A stretch of 64,000 bases of DNA from positions 372,001 to 436,000 of the forward strand of contig JARGXX010000028.1 of NCBI GenBank assembly GCA_030374765.1, written 5' to 3'. The notes beneath the pieces are model-generated. The model did no database searches. It was not told the DNA's origin and worked only from the letters and a program-made list of their open reading frames with translations. This DNA comes from Agarophyton chilense. Taxonomy: Eukaryota > Rhodophyta > Florideophyceae > Gracilariales > Gracilariaceae. This document shows, in pieces, positions 44,561-57,412 of this stretch. Each line of letters opens with the position of its first letter. Position 1 is the stretch's first letter. The translations under genes and the position numbers were made by a program.

Positions 44561-47460
44561 TCAAGTTGCGGTCAGGTTTTTTGATCGGTCCCCGATTGAT
44601 GTATCGCATTTTAGTGGTTTGAATGGGGTGACTTGAAGTTTTGTACGAAGCTGTTGGAATCTTTCGCGATGTAGGGGCTTCTTGAAAATATCTGCTCGCA
44701 TCTGTTGAGTGGGGACGAGGTATAAGTATAACATTTGGATCGCTACATGATGCTGCAGATAGTGATGTCTGATGGCGATGTATTTTCGCTGTGTCGCCGG
44801 TGCATGATTCTGCGTGATTAGGATGGCTGAAAGGTTGACAATGAAATGTGATGTGTGTAATGAGAGAGTGATTTGAGTGTCGTGTAGTAGCTTTGCTAAC
44901 AATTTTTTGTGTCTTGTAGCCGCCGTAGCTGCGACGTACTCGGCCTTGGTTGCCGAGAGTGCGAAATTATTTTGGTTCTTGGGCGACCAGGAAACGGGAG
45001 TGAAATAATGACAGTGGACCGTGCCTGATATCGATTTGCGATGTTTTTCCGTGAGGAAATCCGCATCGCTGTATGCTTTTAGAGGCTGTTCGTGTGTCAG
45101 TAATTGGATAATTGAGTGTGGGAAATAGAATCCATGAGTACGCGTGTTTTTGATATATCGAAACAAACACTTGAGAGCCTGTTGATGGTGTTTGTGGGTA
45201 TTTTCCATGTTCTAGGCAAGTAGGTTTGTAGCATACGCTACATCCGGTCGCCTGCTATCAAGTATGTAGCGCATCTCTCCCAAAATTTGACGGAATCTAG
45301 TGGCTTCTTGAGGAGGGAGTGCGGATGAGGTAGTCTGTTGGTCTAGGTGTTTGATGTTGTTGTATGGTGTGTGGACGGGGTTACGGTCTTGCATTTTCGT
45401 TTGATATAGCACGGATTCGATAGAATCGGGTTGAGATAAATGTATTCCTTTGTGCGAGCGCTTGATCGTCTACTTTAAAAACCGTGTGGGGTGTCCTATT
45501 CATTTTACTTTGTACTTCGTGAGCAAGTAATGATACAGGTAAAGTATGAGTGCTTGTGTAGCGGATAAGACTAGGAACTCGTCTGTAGTTGTACTGAGGA
45601 GGGTGTGTTCATTAAGTGTGATTTTTGTGTAAAGGCAGGGATCGTGTTCCGATGATTTGAAGCCTGATGAAAATAAGTATTGTTGCACCCCTTGATTATG
45701 GTAATAGGCTGCCGGGTGAGAGCCGTACAAATTTCTTACATGTCTGCACTACGTGCCAGTGTGCGTGTAGGAACCCTTGCAGCGTGGCATTTTTTTGACA
45801 TACACTGGGCGATAATGTTGATATTTTCGTGCAGGTAAGCAGATTTGATATCGGAATGCTCAAGAGACGTGTTAGTGTAGGCATCAAGTGCTATTAGCAT
45901 AAGTTGTGTAGTGCGATCGGCTGTATAGGTGGTGGTATGCTGAGTGTCAAAGTGTGGACCAGGTTTCAGGAGATCTCCTTTTATGTTACAGCGTGCTTTG
46001 TATTGATTGATGTGTCCTTCGGCTGAGAGTTTGTATCGGTATAACATCATCAATAGGATGACCGATTGTGATCTTGGGTGAAACTGGGGTGGCATCCATT
46101 GTATGCTGTCGTGTGCATCCAGATTTTGGAGCTCTGTGTCATGGACTTGCTGCCATTTTTTTGCGAACGGATGTTGCCCGCGTTGTTCCAGTTTTATCGG
46201 AGGAGGTGTGTGGATAAGTATTTCTTAGGGGATGGATTGATGAAATACGGCTTTGGCTTTGAATGGGGATTCGGTTGTGGGATTCTTTTGCTCATGGTAC
46301 GTATGAAAAACTTGGGCTCGGATATGTTGATATGTCTTGGTGTGCAGATTACGAATGACCACTTGAGTGAGTGATTTCGCGTACATACAGCGTGGGGAAC
46401 TCGCAGGTGATTCCAATATCTTCTTCTTTACATAGACTGGTACTGTTCATAGTTGTCCGAACGTAAGAAAGCGCTTGATTCTTAGTTTTTGTTTGTACTA
46501 ATTCTGCTAGGGAGATGTGGTGTTTTTGCCATGATGAAATTGACTGTATTTGAAAATCGTGCCTCGGGCAGCATCTTCCCAATACGAGTCGTTGAGTTTT
46601 TCTGTGGTGAGAAGTGCTCGAGCTGATGCCATTATTGTTCGATTGAGTCGGTCTGCTATGCCATTCTCCTGCTGTTGATTTGGTGTGCGCAAGTGGTGTC
46701 GTAGACCCTATCTGTGGAATATAGTCTGCATCTTTTGAGAGGTGTACGCCCTGGTATTGTCACTGCGAAAATCTTCAAGTGGTAAATTCAGACATTGTGG
46801 GATGTGGGTACCGCTGTTGTTGATATAGTCGGGTATCTCTTTTCGATTTTTGAGGGAACGAGCAAGTACGAATTTGTTTGTAGCACATAAGACAAGGAGC
46901 ATTTGGTTGTTGCCATACTTGGATGTGGGGTTTATTGGGCCACATGTGTCAGAGTTTACGCATGCCCCGACCAGGTAATTGTGCGTTTTGCTTTTGTGTG
47001 GGGTCGGGTATAGTCATGCATTGTGGCACACACTGCAGGTGAGTTCAACATCATGTACTACGGTTGTGGACATGATTGGTATAAGTTTCCTCTTGCTTGT
47101 GAGTGCCAGTTTGTGCGGGTGAGCTTGATTGAGTCGAACGGGCCAGTCGTGTGTCCTGTGCTGGATGTTGGAATGCGGTTGTGCGGTTGGTGGTGTGGTA
47201 GATTTAAGAGAGAGCTGAGACTTTTTTTGCTAGGTTTGTTCTCGAGTGAGTTATGAGGGGTTTTGAAGGTGTTTCTTTGACAATATTTTTGTGTATTGGA
47301 GATTGAGATCGTAGTTTGGGTGTAGTAGGTTTGAAACGTTTTGCGGATTTGTGGATGAGAGGCATTGCACGGGCTGTGTTCGCCTTCGTATGATTCACCG
47401 TAGCTGTGTGTAGTGTGTAAGATTGTTTCTTCATTGTGCTTCGGCTAATGACGTTGGTGG
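44561..47460 (-). pseudogene. copia-4 integrase, reverse transcriptase and RNase H
   Basis: A series of broken minus-strand frames in the copia order. Integrase: LVLCATNKFVLARSLKNR and EDFRSDNTRAYTSQ at 46902-46708, then QQQENGIADRLNRTIMASAR at 46692-46507. RT: YKARCNIKGDLLKPG and SLEHSDIKSAYLHENI at 46095-45736, then EHDPCLYTKI and a damaged catalytic loop (TTTDEFLVLS) at 45730-45500, then EMRYILDSRRPDVAYATNLL at 45412-45212. RNase H: YSDADFLTEKHRKSISG, SATKAEYVAATAATRHKKLL, AIRHHYL and QMRADIFKKPL at 45208-44561. At least six frame changes. Confidence 0.8.
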
Positions 47461-47573
47461 GTCTTTTTGTGTGTCCATTACGTATTCGTTTTAGACATCA
47501 ATGAGACTATTCCATAACGGTGAGCAAGGTCATGTACTGCCAGCAAACTGTTAGCATTGAGGTATTTACTACT

Positions 47574-48020
47574 TGTATCGCAATGACGGGTTAAGTCAGC
47601 GTACGGGTCTCGACCGGTGGTAGCGTGGTAGAGCGGGTCCTAAGGTCCGAATCCTTGACGGCGGCACTCCCAGAGTACTTGGCGCAATGGGCTGGAGTTT
47701 ACTGCGTAGTCCTAGAGGTTGGAGCTACGGAAACGATGGCTTGAAGACCAAACGGTGGAACTAATATACCAAAGGGGGTCATTTAGTGTCCTAACGGGAC
47801 CTGCCGTACTCTAAGAGAGAAGTGTCACTGGGGCCAAGTAAATAGTACTGGCGAGGCGCTGGGATCTCCCTGGAACTGTAGTGTTAATCTATTACACTAA
47901 TTAAAGGAAATTAATAATCTACATGAGTCCACCTGAGGTCGACCCGTACACGTGTCACCTGCAAGATCCTTCAGGGCCCGGCGGCTTACCGGGCTCAACC
48001 ATTATTATCGCTCCTTCACA
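47574..48020 (-). repeat. Chromovirus 3' LTR
   Basis: The partner of 57413-57857. Holds the tRNA-like module (see findings) and a hairpin CCCGGCGGCTTACCGGG near 47978-47994. Confidence 0.92.
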
Positions 48021-48701
48021 TATTTCCCTCCTTTGGATTCGACTGTCACGGCGAAGTCCAGATGGTTTCATAACTGCTCCCGGGGACGCGTGCACTTCAT
48101 TGCTCCCGGTACCATTAGGTGCGACGGTATGTCGCGTCGTCACCGCCTGCGGGGATGCGGGGATGCGTGAGCTGACCATTGGCGCCGAAGGGCAATTAAT
48201 TTGCCTAAGGATTGAAACTGTCACGCGCCGTGAGCACTGGCCATAGGTGCATCGCCGGGGTATTCCTCGCGTGGCGTTGCCGAGACAGTCCATTGGGTTC
48301 GTGCCTCGTCTCCGTTCTTCCCTTTGAAACCCTTCGCGCTTCGTCCACCGCGGTTCACGCCTGTCATCCCGTTCGTGTCAACTCCGTTACGTCTTCTTTT
48401 CCTCGTGTTACCTTTCCATTGGTTGCGCGCGAGGCCAAAATCACCTTATAAGCCCGCCGGATACGCCGTACTTCCTTCGGACTGTCTCGCCTCCACCGGC
48501 TCTCCCATCTATTTCCTGGCGGACCACCCTGAGATCAGCGGTATTATGACCTGAAATAACCCAGCGGGGAGCTCCTCGGGATACCAGGTAGCCTACGAGC
48601 GTCCGGGGGACCGCTATGACCATACCATCGGGAGAAACCCGCGGGCAGTGCGTCATGCCGTGCTTCCGTCCTCAGTGGAAGAATAACTAAGGTTTTGCCA
48701 C
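48021..48701 (+). other. Chromovirus sequence between the 3' LTR and the antisense frame
   Basis: Contains the polypurine tract at the LTR edge, on the minus strand. Otherwise no gene is seen. It would be the upstream region of the antisense reading frame at 48702, and no TATA box is obvious. Confidence 0.4.
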
Positions 48702-50560
48702 ATGTATCTCGACGCCCGGAGGTTTGTCAAGATGCCCGACTTCCGAAGGGGCAGCAAGAACGCGCGCAGCGTCTCGTGGCATAACCGATGGTTGTATTGT
48801 CCTGTGGATCCGTATTCGGCGACGCGATGTCGCACAATCATCCAAGCGGACATGCCGTACGTCTGCTGCGAGGAAGAAGCCGACTACCAGTTAAGGGTGA
48901 GCAAACTCCTTTCGGACCTATACACTGACTTCAACTCACCTCATGTGCGCTTTCCTCCGGCTGGTTACAACCTCTTGGCGCTTATGTGCTTCTGGCCACC
49001 GTACGACCACTTATTCTGGAGGTCTAACCAGGTCTATTGGAACGAGATGCACGAGCCCGATGGTCGTCTGCGTCATTCCTTAGGGTTCTTCTTTTATTGG
49101 CACCAAGTGGAGTTCCACGACATGAGCGCCGACAAACGCCTTCCGTTGTACCTCTCGCTTCCCCATGAAGGATGAGAACAAATGAGCTGTGTATTGGCGT
49201 GTCTCGCCGCTCCTTTTGGTTTCCACGCCGTCCATGGTTGCGTACCACTCGTCCCAACTCATGGGCGCCGACCTTAACCGAAGGTCCTGGCTGTCGTGGC
49301 AGGTGCTCTTCGTCGACTTCGGCGTGATGTCCCTCATGGCCTTTCTGGATTCCGCGAAAAGCGGAATCCGGGGTAATGTATGTTCGGAGGATTGGAGGGT
49401 GTGGTATGATGAGAACATACCCGGTCCTCGAAGTCGCCTAATCCCGCTCCCGCACATCATGATCCGTTTCCTGAGGAACCTGGGCATACAAAACATCTTC
49501 CGCGGGACCCAGTTTGACGTCGAGGAGACCGTGGCTCTTTTGGATCATGTCCTAAACGTGGAGTGGGGCAAGACTCCCGGGTTTCTTTCGGTAGGACTGG
49601 GATACCGACTAATTCACGCCGATTCCGCTGCATCCACAGGGTCGGGACGAAGCCCGTGCCTATCCCGCCAAGCCCTTGCGGAATTAATCATCGGATATTC
49701 CGAGGCGTCATGTGCCCGACTATTATCCGAAGGCCAATGGTTTCGATCCTCTTTGCTTCTAGCCTGATGTGGAAGCCGCGCTGTTAGTTCCTGCTGGTAT
49801 GTCCGACGGAGAATCTATTGGTGAAGATCCCTTCGTCTTACCCGTAGAGGGCGTTCATTCTCCGGCTGAGTCCACCGTTGTATTTTCGACCGGTTCTCCT
49901 CCTTCAGCTCCCCCGGGCGCTGCTCCTCAGGATGAGCTCTCGTATGAACCGCCCGTAGTTCAAGTGACTATTTCTCCTGGCGAGGTTACTGTCGAATCCT
50001 AAAGTCCTGTAGGCGAGGCACTTGCTCAAACGTCCACCGAGGGCTTCGACATCGCTCTGTCCTCTCCGTTGGTCCACTTTCCTGCTTCGGTCACGGCTGC
50101 AGCCTCGGATCTCCGTCATGTCTGCCGTACCGTTGGTATCACGGCCTTGATGGACATTGCCACAGTCCTGAGGGAAGCATGCTCCAGGGTGCGTCGCTCG
50201 CCTCGCTACGCCACGGTTGACCAACACGGTCAGGACCTGAAGACCGCCATGGTCAATACCCTGCAGCAGAATGCGCAGGCGATGTCCCAGAGGGTTACTG
50301 CCGACTTGGATGCTCGATATGGTCTCAATTTGAGTGACCGGGAGGTTTCCGATGGTGACCATTGTTCCTCAGGAGAATCCCCGCCGAAGAAGCGTGCTCG
50401 GCTCGCTGGGGCTGTTTCGCGTGGTTCAGTTGGCTTCTCGGCTGACCTTAATCCCGGTTTCGCTCCTGCAGGTTCCAATGAGGACGACGGAGTTACTCCT
50501 GCGCCGCCCCAGGGAGTCCTGTGGGTGTTCGAAGCGCTTCCGCGAACCTTGAGGTCATAA
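48702..50560 (+). pseudogene. Antisense reading frame inside the chromovirus, unknown function
   Basis: Opposite to gag-pol, between the chromodomain and the 3' LTR. ATG at 48702 opens 157 codons (RRGSKNARSVSWHNRWLYCP, YVCCEEEADYQLRVSKLLSD, LMCFWPPYDHLFWR, LGFFFYWHQVEFHD) to a TGA at 49173-49175. The neighbouring frame then carries on to 49767 (SSQLMGADLNRRSWLSWQVL, EDWRVWYDENIPGP, MIRFLRNLGIQNI). A third frame runs to 50560 with one TAA at 50000-50002: an acidic Pro/Ser linker, a helical stretch (CRTVGITALMDIATVLREA) and an NLS-like PPKKRARLAG. The amino-acid make-up (Trp, Tyr and Phe rich at the start) is protein-like. Two frame changes and one stop match the decay seen in gag. No family recognised. 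Confidence 0.55.
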
Positions 50561-50584
50561 CGAGGGCTGTTAGGCCTCTGTTAG

Positions 50585-52292
50585 TTACTCGAGTAAGTTA
50601 AATAAAATAGTGCTTGTGCTTTCCCAAGGTATTTCCTGTATCACGAATGTGCGTGCAACTTGAGAGCGTCCCGAGTCTTCCTCAGGTGTTTCCGAAGGAC
50701 TGATTTTGTTCCCTGATACGGGAGCTATGACGAACCGTCGTGCCGTCGTGGTCCGGCGAACAGTCGTGTCGGGAGGCGTTTTGGGATTATTCGGGCCAAT
50801 GGTTGGATTATTCGGACCCATGGTTGGATTATTCGGACCCATGGTTGCCCCCTCCTGAAGGCCGCGCTCCGAGTGTCTGATTCTGACCCAATAGCGGGCG
50901 ATAGAATTAGCCGGAATGGTTTGAGGCTCTTGCCAAGTATCTTCCTTAGTTGTGTAGCCGAACCAACGGACGCGATAGCGCATAGTTCCATGTTCTCTCT
51001 TACCGGCGGAGATGATGCGCTCAATCAAATACTCCGTTTGGTGTTCATCCTCCGGAAGGAGAGTGTGGTCCAGAGCGGTGAATCCATCGGAGTCGGTTGG
51101 GAGTGGTGGGTCATAGTAGTTGGCATTGACCATCGTGTCCGTGGGGCTAGTCGAGTCCTCGGGAACTGTCTTAAGGGGTGTGGAGACTTGAGTGTCGACC
51201 TGAGGTCTTGGTGCTTTCGTTGGGCCAAGGGGCTGGGACGTTCGTGGTCCGGAGGAACTGGGAGCTCGTGTCACGCAGTCAATAGACATGGTGTCCTGTA
51301 GGCCGTCAGTGAGTAAAGTGATGGTGTGTGTGTTCATTGGCCTTAAGGACTTTGTATGGTCCCGTAGAGCGGGGTAAGAGCTTCCGAGTAGTGTTCTCTA
51401 GTTCCTCACTGTCCTTCGATGGCCGGTCCAGGTAAACCAGGTATCATTTCCCAAAGGTAGGTGTGTTCCAAACGGCTTTGTCAAAGTTGGACTTGTAGCG
51501 CCGTTGGGCTTTGGTTAGTACAGTTCTGGCCGATTGGAAAATACGCTCAATGCGTCGGCGCGAGTAGCGCTTCGCTTGGGTAGGATTCATCCCTTCGGTT
51601 ATGTCGGGGGATATGATAGACTCCTGAAGGTCAACAGCTATCGGCGGCGGCGCACTGGTCAGCGTTAAGTCGAAAGGCGTTGTCCCTGTGGAAGCGTGCA
51701 CCTGCGGGTTGTAGGCATGAACCAGTGGCTCAACATATTAGTCCCAGTCTAATTAGTGCTCCGAAACGTAGTGCGCCAATCGGTCCGGAAGGGTGCGGTT
51801 GAAGCGTTCGGCTTGGCCATTGGTTTGCGGGTGGTACGCCGTGGTAGTCAAATGTTTGATACGTAAGGTAGCACAGACATGCGAAAAGAATTTGGATAAA
51901 AACTGGCTGTCGTTATCCGTAAGGAGGTAGAGTGGCATTCCATACGGATATACCCAGTGGGACAAGAAAGCCGTGGCGACATCCGTGGCCGTTGTCTTTC
52001 CTAGGGGTAGGGCTCGGGTAAGTTTGGTAAACATATCGTTTATAACCAAAACAAACCGTTTCCCATGGGACGACTTAAGCAAAGGCCCAAGTATATCCAT
52101 TGCGACAAATTCCATTGGACCTGCAGCGGGGAAGGGCTTCAGTTTGGCTTGATGGTTGGCGCGGGACCCTTATATCTGTGCGCACGATGCACAGTTCCGT
52201 GCGGTTTGCGATAGGTCCTGCGCCATTAGTGGCTGGTAGAAGAAACTTCCTTAGGGTCTGGTACATTCGTCTGCTCCCAGGATGACCAGCCA
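50585..52292 (-). pseudogene. Chromovirus integrase and chromodomain
   Basis: Zinc finger: FHLLAGHPGSRRMYQTLRKF at about 52292-52230, then a frameshift. Core: FVAMDILGPLLKSS, YLLTDNDSQFLSKFF and HPQTNGQAERFNRTL, giving all three acidic residues (frame 52115-51753). A stop at 51753 is followed by CTD pieces to 51444. The last frame (51337-50585) is a low-complexity linker and then a canonical chromodomain: EYLIERIISAGKREHGTMRY, RVRWFGYTTKEDTWQEP. Behind it come three tandem 7-residue units of the type GPNNPT-M (about 50788-50850) and a basic tail. The chromodomain is the targeting module that defines chromoviruses and looks intact. Confidence 0.9.
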
Positions 52293-52332
52293 AGAGGTGG
52301 AAATGGGCGAGGTATAGGAATCGCGCCCTTAT

Positions 52333-54855
52333 CTAATTTGGTACTACCCGTTGGAATGCGCCATCCAGCGGTGAGCGGCAACATAGTAGTTCAAACCGGT
52401 CATAGTCAAAAAGGCATCCTGGGGTTCCTACCAATTGTGCAGTTTCCTTGCAGTATTCGTCTTTGGCCTGCGCCTGTTGGAGGTCCTCAATAGTTATAGG
52501 GAGGAGTTCTTTTTCCTCCGGGGCTATCGCGTTAACCTGAGGTGGTGACGAATTGGGCGGTACTGTTTCCCAGTCCAATAGGTATAACTCGTTCTCCTTT
52601 ACTTCAGGGTCCCCTGATTGCACCTTACCCATAAGGTCATCTGTTTCCATATAGTCCTGATGTCCATCATCTGTAAAGGGGGTGGGAATTAGGTCGTCCA
52701 ATGGGGTATCATCAGTTTCGTCGGTGATGATTCGCGACAGGGCATCTGCTGCCTGGTGCTTGATGCCTGGACTATAGTTTATCTCGTAGTCATATTCTGA
52801 CAGCCTAAAGCGCCATCTAGCGAGGCGACTCGATGCATCGGTCATATTGAGTAGCCAGCTGAGTGAGTCATGGTCTGTCCTAATGGTAAACCTGGTTCCC
52901 TCGAGGTACGGACGGATTGTCAATACGCACAATACGATGGCTAAACATTCCTTTTCGGTCGTACTGTAGTTTCGCTCAACGCTGATGAGCGTTCTGCTCC
53001 AGTAGCCAATAGGTCTATAGTCCTTCGGGGAATCCTGTTCCTGTAGCAGTGCACAACCCACTTGGACATCAGATGCATCTGTGTCCAGGATGAAAGGCCT
53101 ATTGGGTTTTGGTAAGGTCAATTTGGGTGGGTTCAGCAATTTGTCCTGTAGGGTATGAAATGCTTCGTACTGGTCGTCCGCAAGGGCTTCGAACTCCGAA
53201 GGTGTTCCCTTCTTCAGAATCGAGTTTAAAGGGGCCGAGATCTTGGCAAAACCTTTGGCGACCCATCGGTAAACGTTACACAAGCACACGAAGGATCGTA
53301 GTTCCTTGTGGGTCCTACGAAGCTTAGTCTGGCGAATCGCATTCGTTGTCCGTGTAGCTACCTTTAGCTTTCTTGGGAGGACGACTTGACCGAGACAGTC
53401 CACTGGGGCCTTCAAGAAAGCGCATTTGCGGAGCTTCAGTGTTACTCCGGCGTCCTGTAGGATTGTTAGCACCTTCTTCACTTGGCGAAAGTCTTCCTTT
53501 ACGGTCCGTGAGAAAAATACAACGTCATTCAAATAGACCAGGGCGAACTTCCATTTGACTCTGGACAGTATAATGTCCATTACCCGTTGGAACGTGGCTG
53601 GTGCATTCTTCAAACCAAAAGGCATGCGATTAAATCGGAACAGACATTCATGGGTTTTAAAGGTTGTCAGCGCTCTCGCTTCTTCGGCCAAAGAGATTTT
53701 CCAATATCCCGAGTTAGCGTCCAGTGTGGTAAATACGACAGATTCGCCTAAGAAATCCAGACAGTTGTCCATGCGGGGTGTCGGGTATGAGTTCCTCTTG
53801 GTTACTGCGTTCAGCTTCTTGTAGTCGACACAGAACCTGACGGAGCCATCTTTCTTCGCCACAAGGACAGGGGGACTTGCCCATTCGGATTGGTTTGAAG
53901 GCTCCGGCTCTATGACTTGAGCTTTGCGCATCATTTCCATCTGGTCGGCGACAATTTCCCTACCTTTTAAGGCCGGTACGGTATGGGTGCTGGAACTGTG
54001 GTCTAGCATCATCCTGAAGGGCAATGCGGTGTGTAGTGGCTCTGATTGTGCCCAATCTACCTGACCACATTGCCTGGTATTCCCTGAGGAGATCAAGTAC
54101 CTGGGGCCTATAGGATTCGAATTCTTCGCCGATGGCGACCGTCCCCTCCCAAGAGCCGACGTCCTCGTCGGGAGTTGGCGTCGCAGGATAATCCATTTGG
54201 GCCTCCATAATGCCACGCGCGCAGGTAGATTGATACCAATCACTGTATCTTTAGGTAACCGCACGATTTTATCTCGGAAGATGCTGATTGTGACCAAAAA
54301 TGACCTGTTGCGGTGGATGTACATTACTCCAGTGGCCATCAAGGTAAGGTGCTTCAAAACCGTTTTCGGGTGGATCTGAATCATTACGAGACCTGAAAAC
54401 TGAGAATGGACCAATACAGCGATTTGGATCATCGGGGGTATCGTTATGGCCTTTGACAGGCGAACCTTATCGGACTTCGTGTTTTCGGAGACAACAGCCC
54501 GATTGCCTTTAGCTTCTAGCCCTGGGGTTGAACCAGTTATGGAGATGGAAGGGGCGCGGTAAAACGCGACTTTCTTAAGACCTGGATAAATGGCCTTAAT
54601 GTATCGGCCGATAAAGGAGGTCCCTAGGATTGCTTCTGCGCCTAAGTTAGGACATACGAGGAACCACGTGCGGACTTTGAATTGTTCTGCCTGGAGGTGA
54701 AGTGGTACTATCCCTTTAATTTCCATTGGTCTACGAGACGCATCGGTAATCCTTAGGGTGTTCCTTGCCTGAAGGAAATCTTGCCAACCCAGTGAGAGCA
54801 GCTTAAGGTGGACCAAATTGGGACCTGCGCCTGTATCCAATACAGCTGTGGTCAC
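52333..54855 (-). pseudogene. Chromovirus protease, reverse transcriptase and RNase H
   Basis: 840 uninterrupted codons. Protease AVLDTGAGPNLVHLKLL (D-T-G-A intact) and AEAILGTSFIGRYI. RT: EWASPPVLVAKKDGSVRFCV, VVFTTLDANSGYWKISLAEE, FNRMPFGLKNAPATFQRVMD. The catalytic loop reads ALVYLNDVVFFS, so the first Asp of YLDD has become Asn (a G>A change) and the enzyme should be dead. RNase H: PFILDTDASDVQVGCALLQE, ERNYSTTEKECLAIVLCVL, IRTDHDSLSWLLN. The frame ends at a TAG (52333-52335) just before the integrase zinc finger and continues in phase beyond it. Confidence 0.93.
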
Positions 54856-55073
54856 TCGAGAGTCGTTGGAACGAAGTCCTACGGTTACTCAAACTTTATA
54901 GTTCTCTTTCTTCACGATACAGACGGGGTCGTTAGTGTGTTCTAATTGTGGTTCATCCTGAGTGGTCCATTATGGGTGGTTTGTATTGGGAGGTGAGGAG
55001 CTTTTTGGCTCCTGACCGTCCAATTGGTTGAGGCAGGGGCTTTAAGAGGGAGGATTTGCCTCGAGTTGTCCCT

Positions 55074-57287
55074 CTAGGAGTTTTCCGATGGGGTTTCCGT
55101 TTCTTCCTGAGGATAGGGTTCTTCCACAGGATCGTCCGTAGGATCTACAATGGCGTGGACCTGCGGGGCTTTGATCAGAGTGTCCGGAGCCATGGCATAG
55201 CGTGAGCTTCCAGGGGTTTCTGTCGTTCGTTGCTGTGCCCTATTATACATTCCTTCGAATCTCCGCACCCGGTAATTCTCTTCCCTTAGGGCTAGGAGGG
55301 TTTTTCGTGCGTCCTCAGGCAGATAACTCGTACAGTCACAAGGTTGGGTCAGTGACAAGCAGAGGAAGCAGGCCCTTGGGGAGCAAAGAAAATCGTCCTT
55401 GCGGGGCGGAAAGGGGGAATTTTTCGGTGTGGGTGGTCTAGTGGTCGCTGTAGTTCCCTGGGAGGTGTATAATGGGAGCCTGGAACGAGGAGCACTGTAA
55501 TTGACCGCGAGGACGACTCACGAATCGGCGTAATGGAGTGAAGCGTCCATGTCCGACTCCGTGGAGCTAACCAAATGGGCTTTTGGGTTTACGCAATGGA
55601 GTTGCGTGTCCTCTGGTTTATCAGCGTTGCGCATGGAGTTCCTGTAGGTTTTGCCATAACCATCGGGGTAAGTAACGAGCCTTCATAAGGAGTATTGCGG
55701 GTTTTAGGTGTGGTAATTGCGCACATGTGTCCGAATGGCTGGGAGCAATCCCGTGATAAAGTGGCGGTTCAGCCGTCCTTCGGAGAACACGTTTCCACAT
55801 CGGTAAGCCTTCTTCCATAGGTCGTCTGCGAAAGCTGATTCGGTCATGTTGGAGCTCTTCCTAAAGGATATTACTTCCTGGTGGGCATCCATTATAACTT
55901 CATCCGTGGCGTAAGTTTCCAAGAGGTAATGAACAACCTGAGGGTATGACCTGAGCAGCTCACGGTCTTGAGCATCCACGAGGTCAGTTGTGCCAGATAT
56001 CTTCGAAACTACTCGGTCACGCACCTGTCCTGTAAGGAAGAATTCGAAAAGGTACAGAGCGGCGCCCTTTTGGACACCGTTCTGATCGCAGGCCGTACGG
56101 AACAAACTGAGAAACCTAAGGACAGCAATAGGACCGGAACCCGAGAACATATCCGTAATGGTTAGTTGCATCCGTTTGGCCCATTTGGCGATGCTGCGAG
56201 CCACCGAACCAGAATATTTCGCAGACCTGTCAGCCAGCTGGTAATTCCGGTAGTCTAGAACCTTGATGAAAAGTTCGTTTGTGGTTGTCAATGGTGTGAG
56301 GCCTCGAACGGCATCCTCATCCACTTCCGAGTCGGTCGTTTCGGTCGAGGCTGATTCGGAATCACTCGTGTCCGAATGGTCTCATCTCTTGCTTCTTCTG
56401 TTCTTCTTTCTCCTACGGTTACTTCTTTTCTTCTTTCCAGCGGAGTAGGGACCTAAAGGTTCGATCTCTCTTTCAGATCCGATGGAAACCTGAGGTCGCT
56501 GTACCTCATATAATCCGTCGGGTGGGGCAAGCGGTCTCTCTACTAGACGTGGAGCTTCTCTTCTGCTCCTCGCTTGTCCCTCCCTTGGATTCTCCTGATG
56601 GGCAATCTGTCTCTCATCTAGACGCGGAGCTTCTCTTCTGCTCCTAGATTGGCCCACCATGGGGGTTTCCTGATGGTTTTTCCGGCGAGGGCCAGATAAT
56701 TCCGCTGCTCCTGGGGGTTCGGTTGGGGATTGCCATATGGATACAGGATGGTTAATTTGTGGTGGGGACGTCCTAGGGACCAAATTGACTGCCTGGCGGG
56801 TGACGGCTGCTTGAACGGCCTGTAGGAGGGAGTCTATGAATAAGTCGGACTCCAATACCTTAAGGACGATTGGCGCGATCAGAAAATCCGTATGGTCAGC
56901 GATCGCCGTAGTGAGTCGCACGTCCATAATGGAATCCACGTGGGTTGAGCAGAGCTCAAGGAGACGGGGCCAGAGAAGGTCGACAAGACCTGCGGGCAGT
57001 TTTTCTCGCACTCTTTCGGTCTACGGGGTTTCTCCTTGAGGTTTCCCTGGCCTAAAGATGGCCCTGGTGAGACGTTCTCGTAAACGCGCTGCCACCGTGG
57101 GTTCTCGGCGAATCCTTTCAGGGTTATCCAGTGGGGTCAGTATTTCTTGCGGCTGGCTTCTTGTGCTCATGCCGTCGCTAGCGGTATCAACCTGGGGGTC
57201 AGGCGACATCGCCGCCGTTGTTGTCGCACTTCTTCCTGCCGTAGGAGTCCTATGGTCGGGTCGGATGGGTGTGTTTCCTGCATCCAT
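55074..57287 (-). pseudogene. Chromovirus gag with five in-frame stops
   Basis: One phase stays in register from 57287 to 55074 but holds five stops (TAG 57021, TGA 56382, TAA at about 55704, then two TGA), all single-base explainable. N-terminal part: Pro/Thr-rich, then a helical stretch (LPAGLVDLLWPRLLELCS). Residues about 180-300 carry a near-tandem repeat (SRSRREAPRLDERQIAHQEN / ARSRREAPRLVERPLAPPDG) and a very basic end (KKKRSNRRRKKNRRSKR). The capsid core follows (ALYLFEFFLTGQVRDRVVSK, ESAFADDLWKKAYRCGNVFS) and the Cys-rich nucleocapsid CFLCLSLTQPCDC near 55370. Confidence 0.85.
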
Positions 57288-57412
57288 AATGGCGGTTGCT
57301 TCTGTACTTCTGGTCCGTTGGGGAATTAAACCAAAAGTTAGAATCCAAATAATTCTTCGTTACGGTGGTCTGTTCAATTATTCCTTGAGGTTTATAATTC
57401 GGGAGACCAACA

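Noticed and set aside
49080-49496. Minus-strand frame in the chromovirus extra region
   Set aside because: It mirrors the plus-strand frame, which is longer and has a more protein-like composition; it also has no gag-pol homology.
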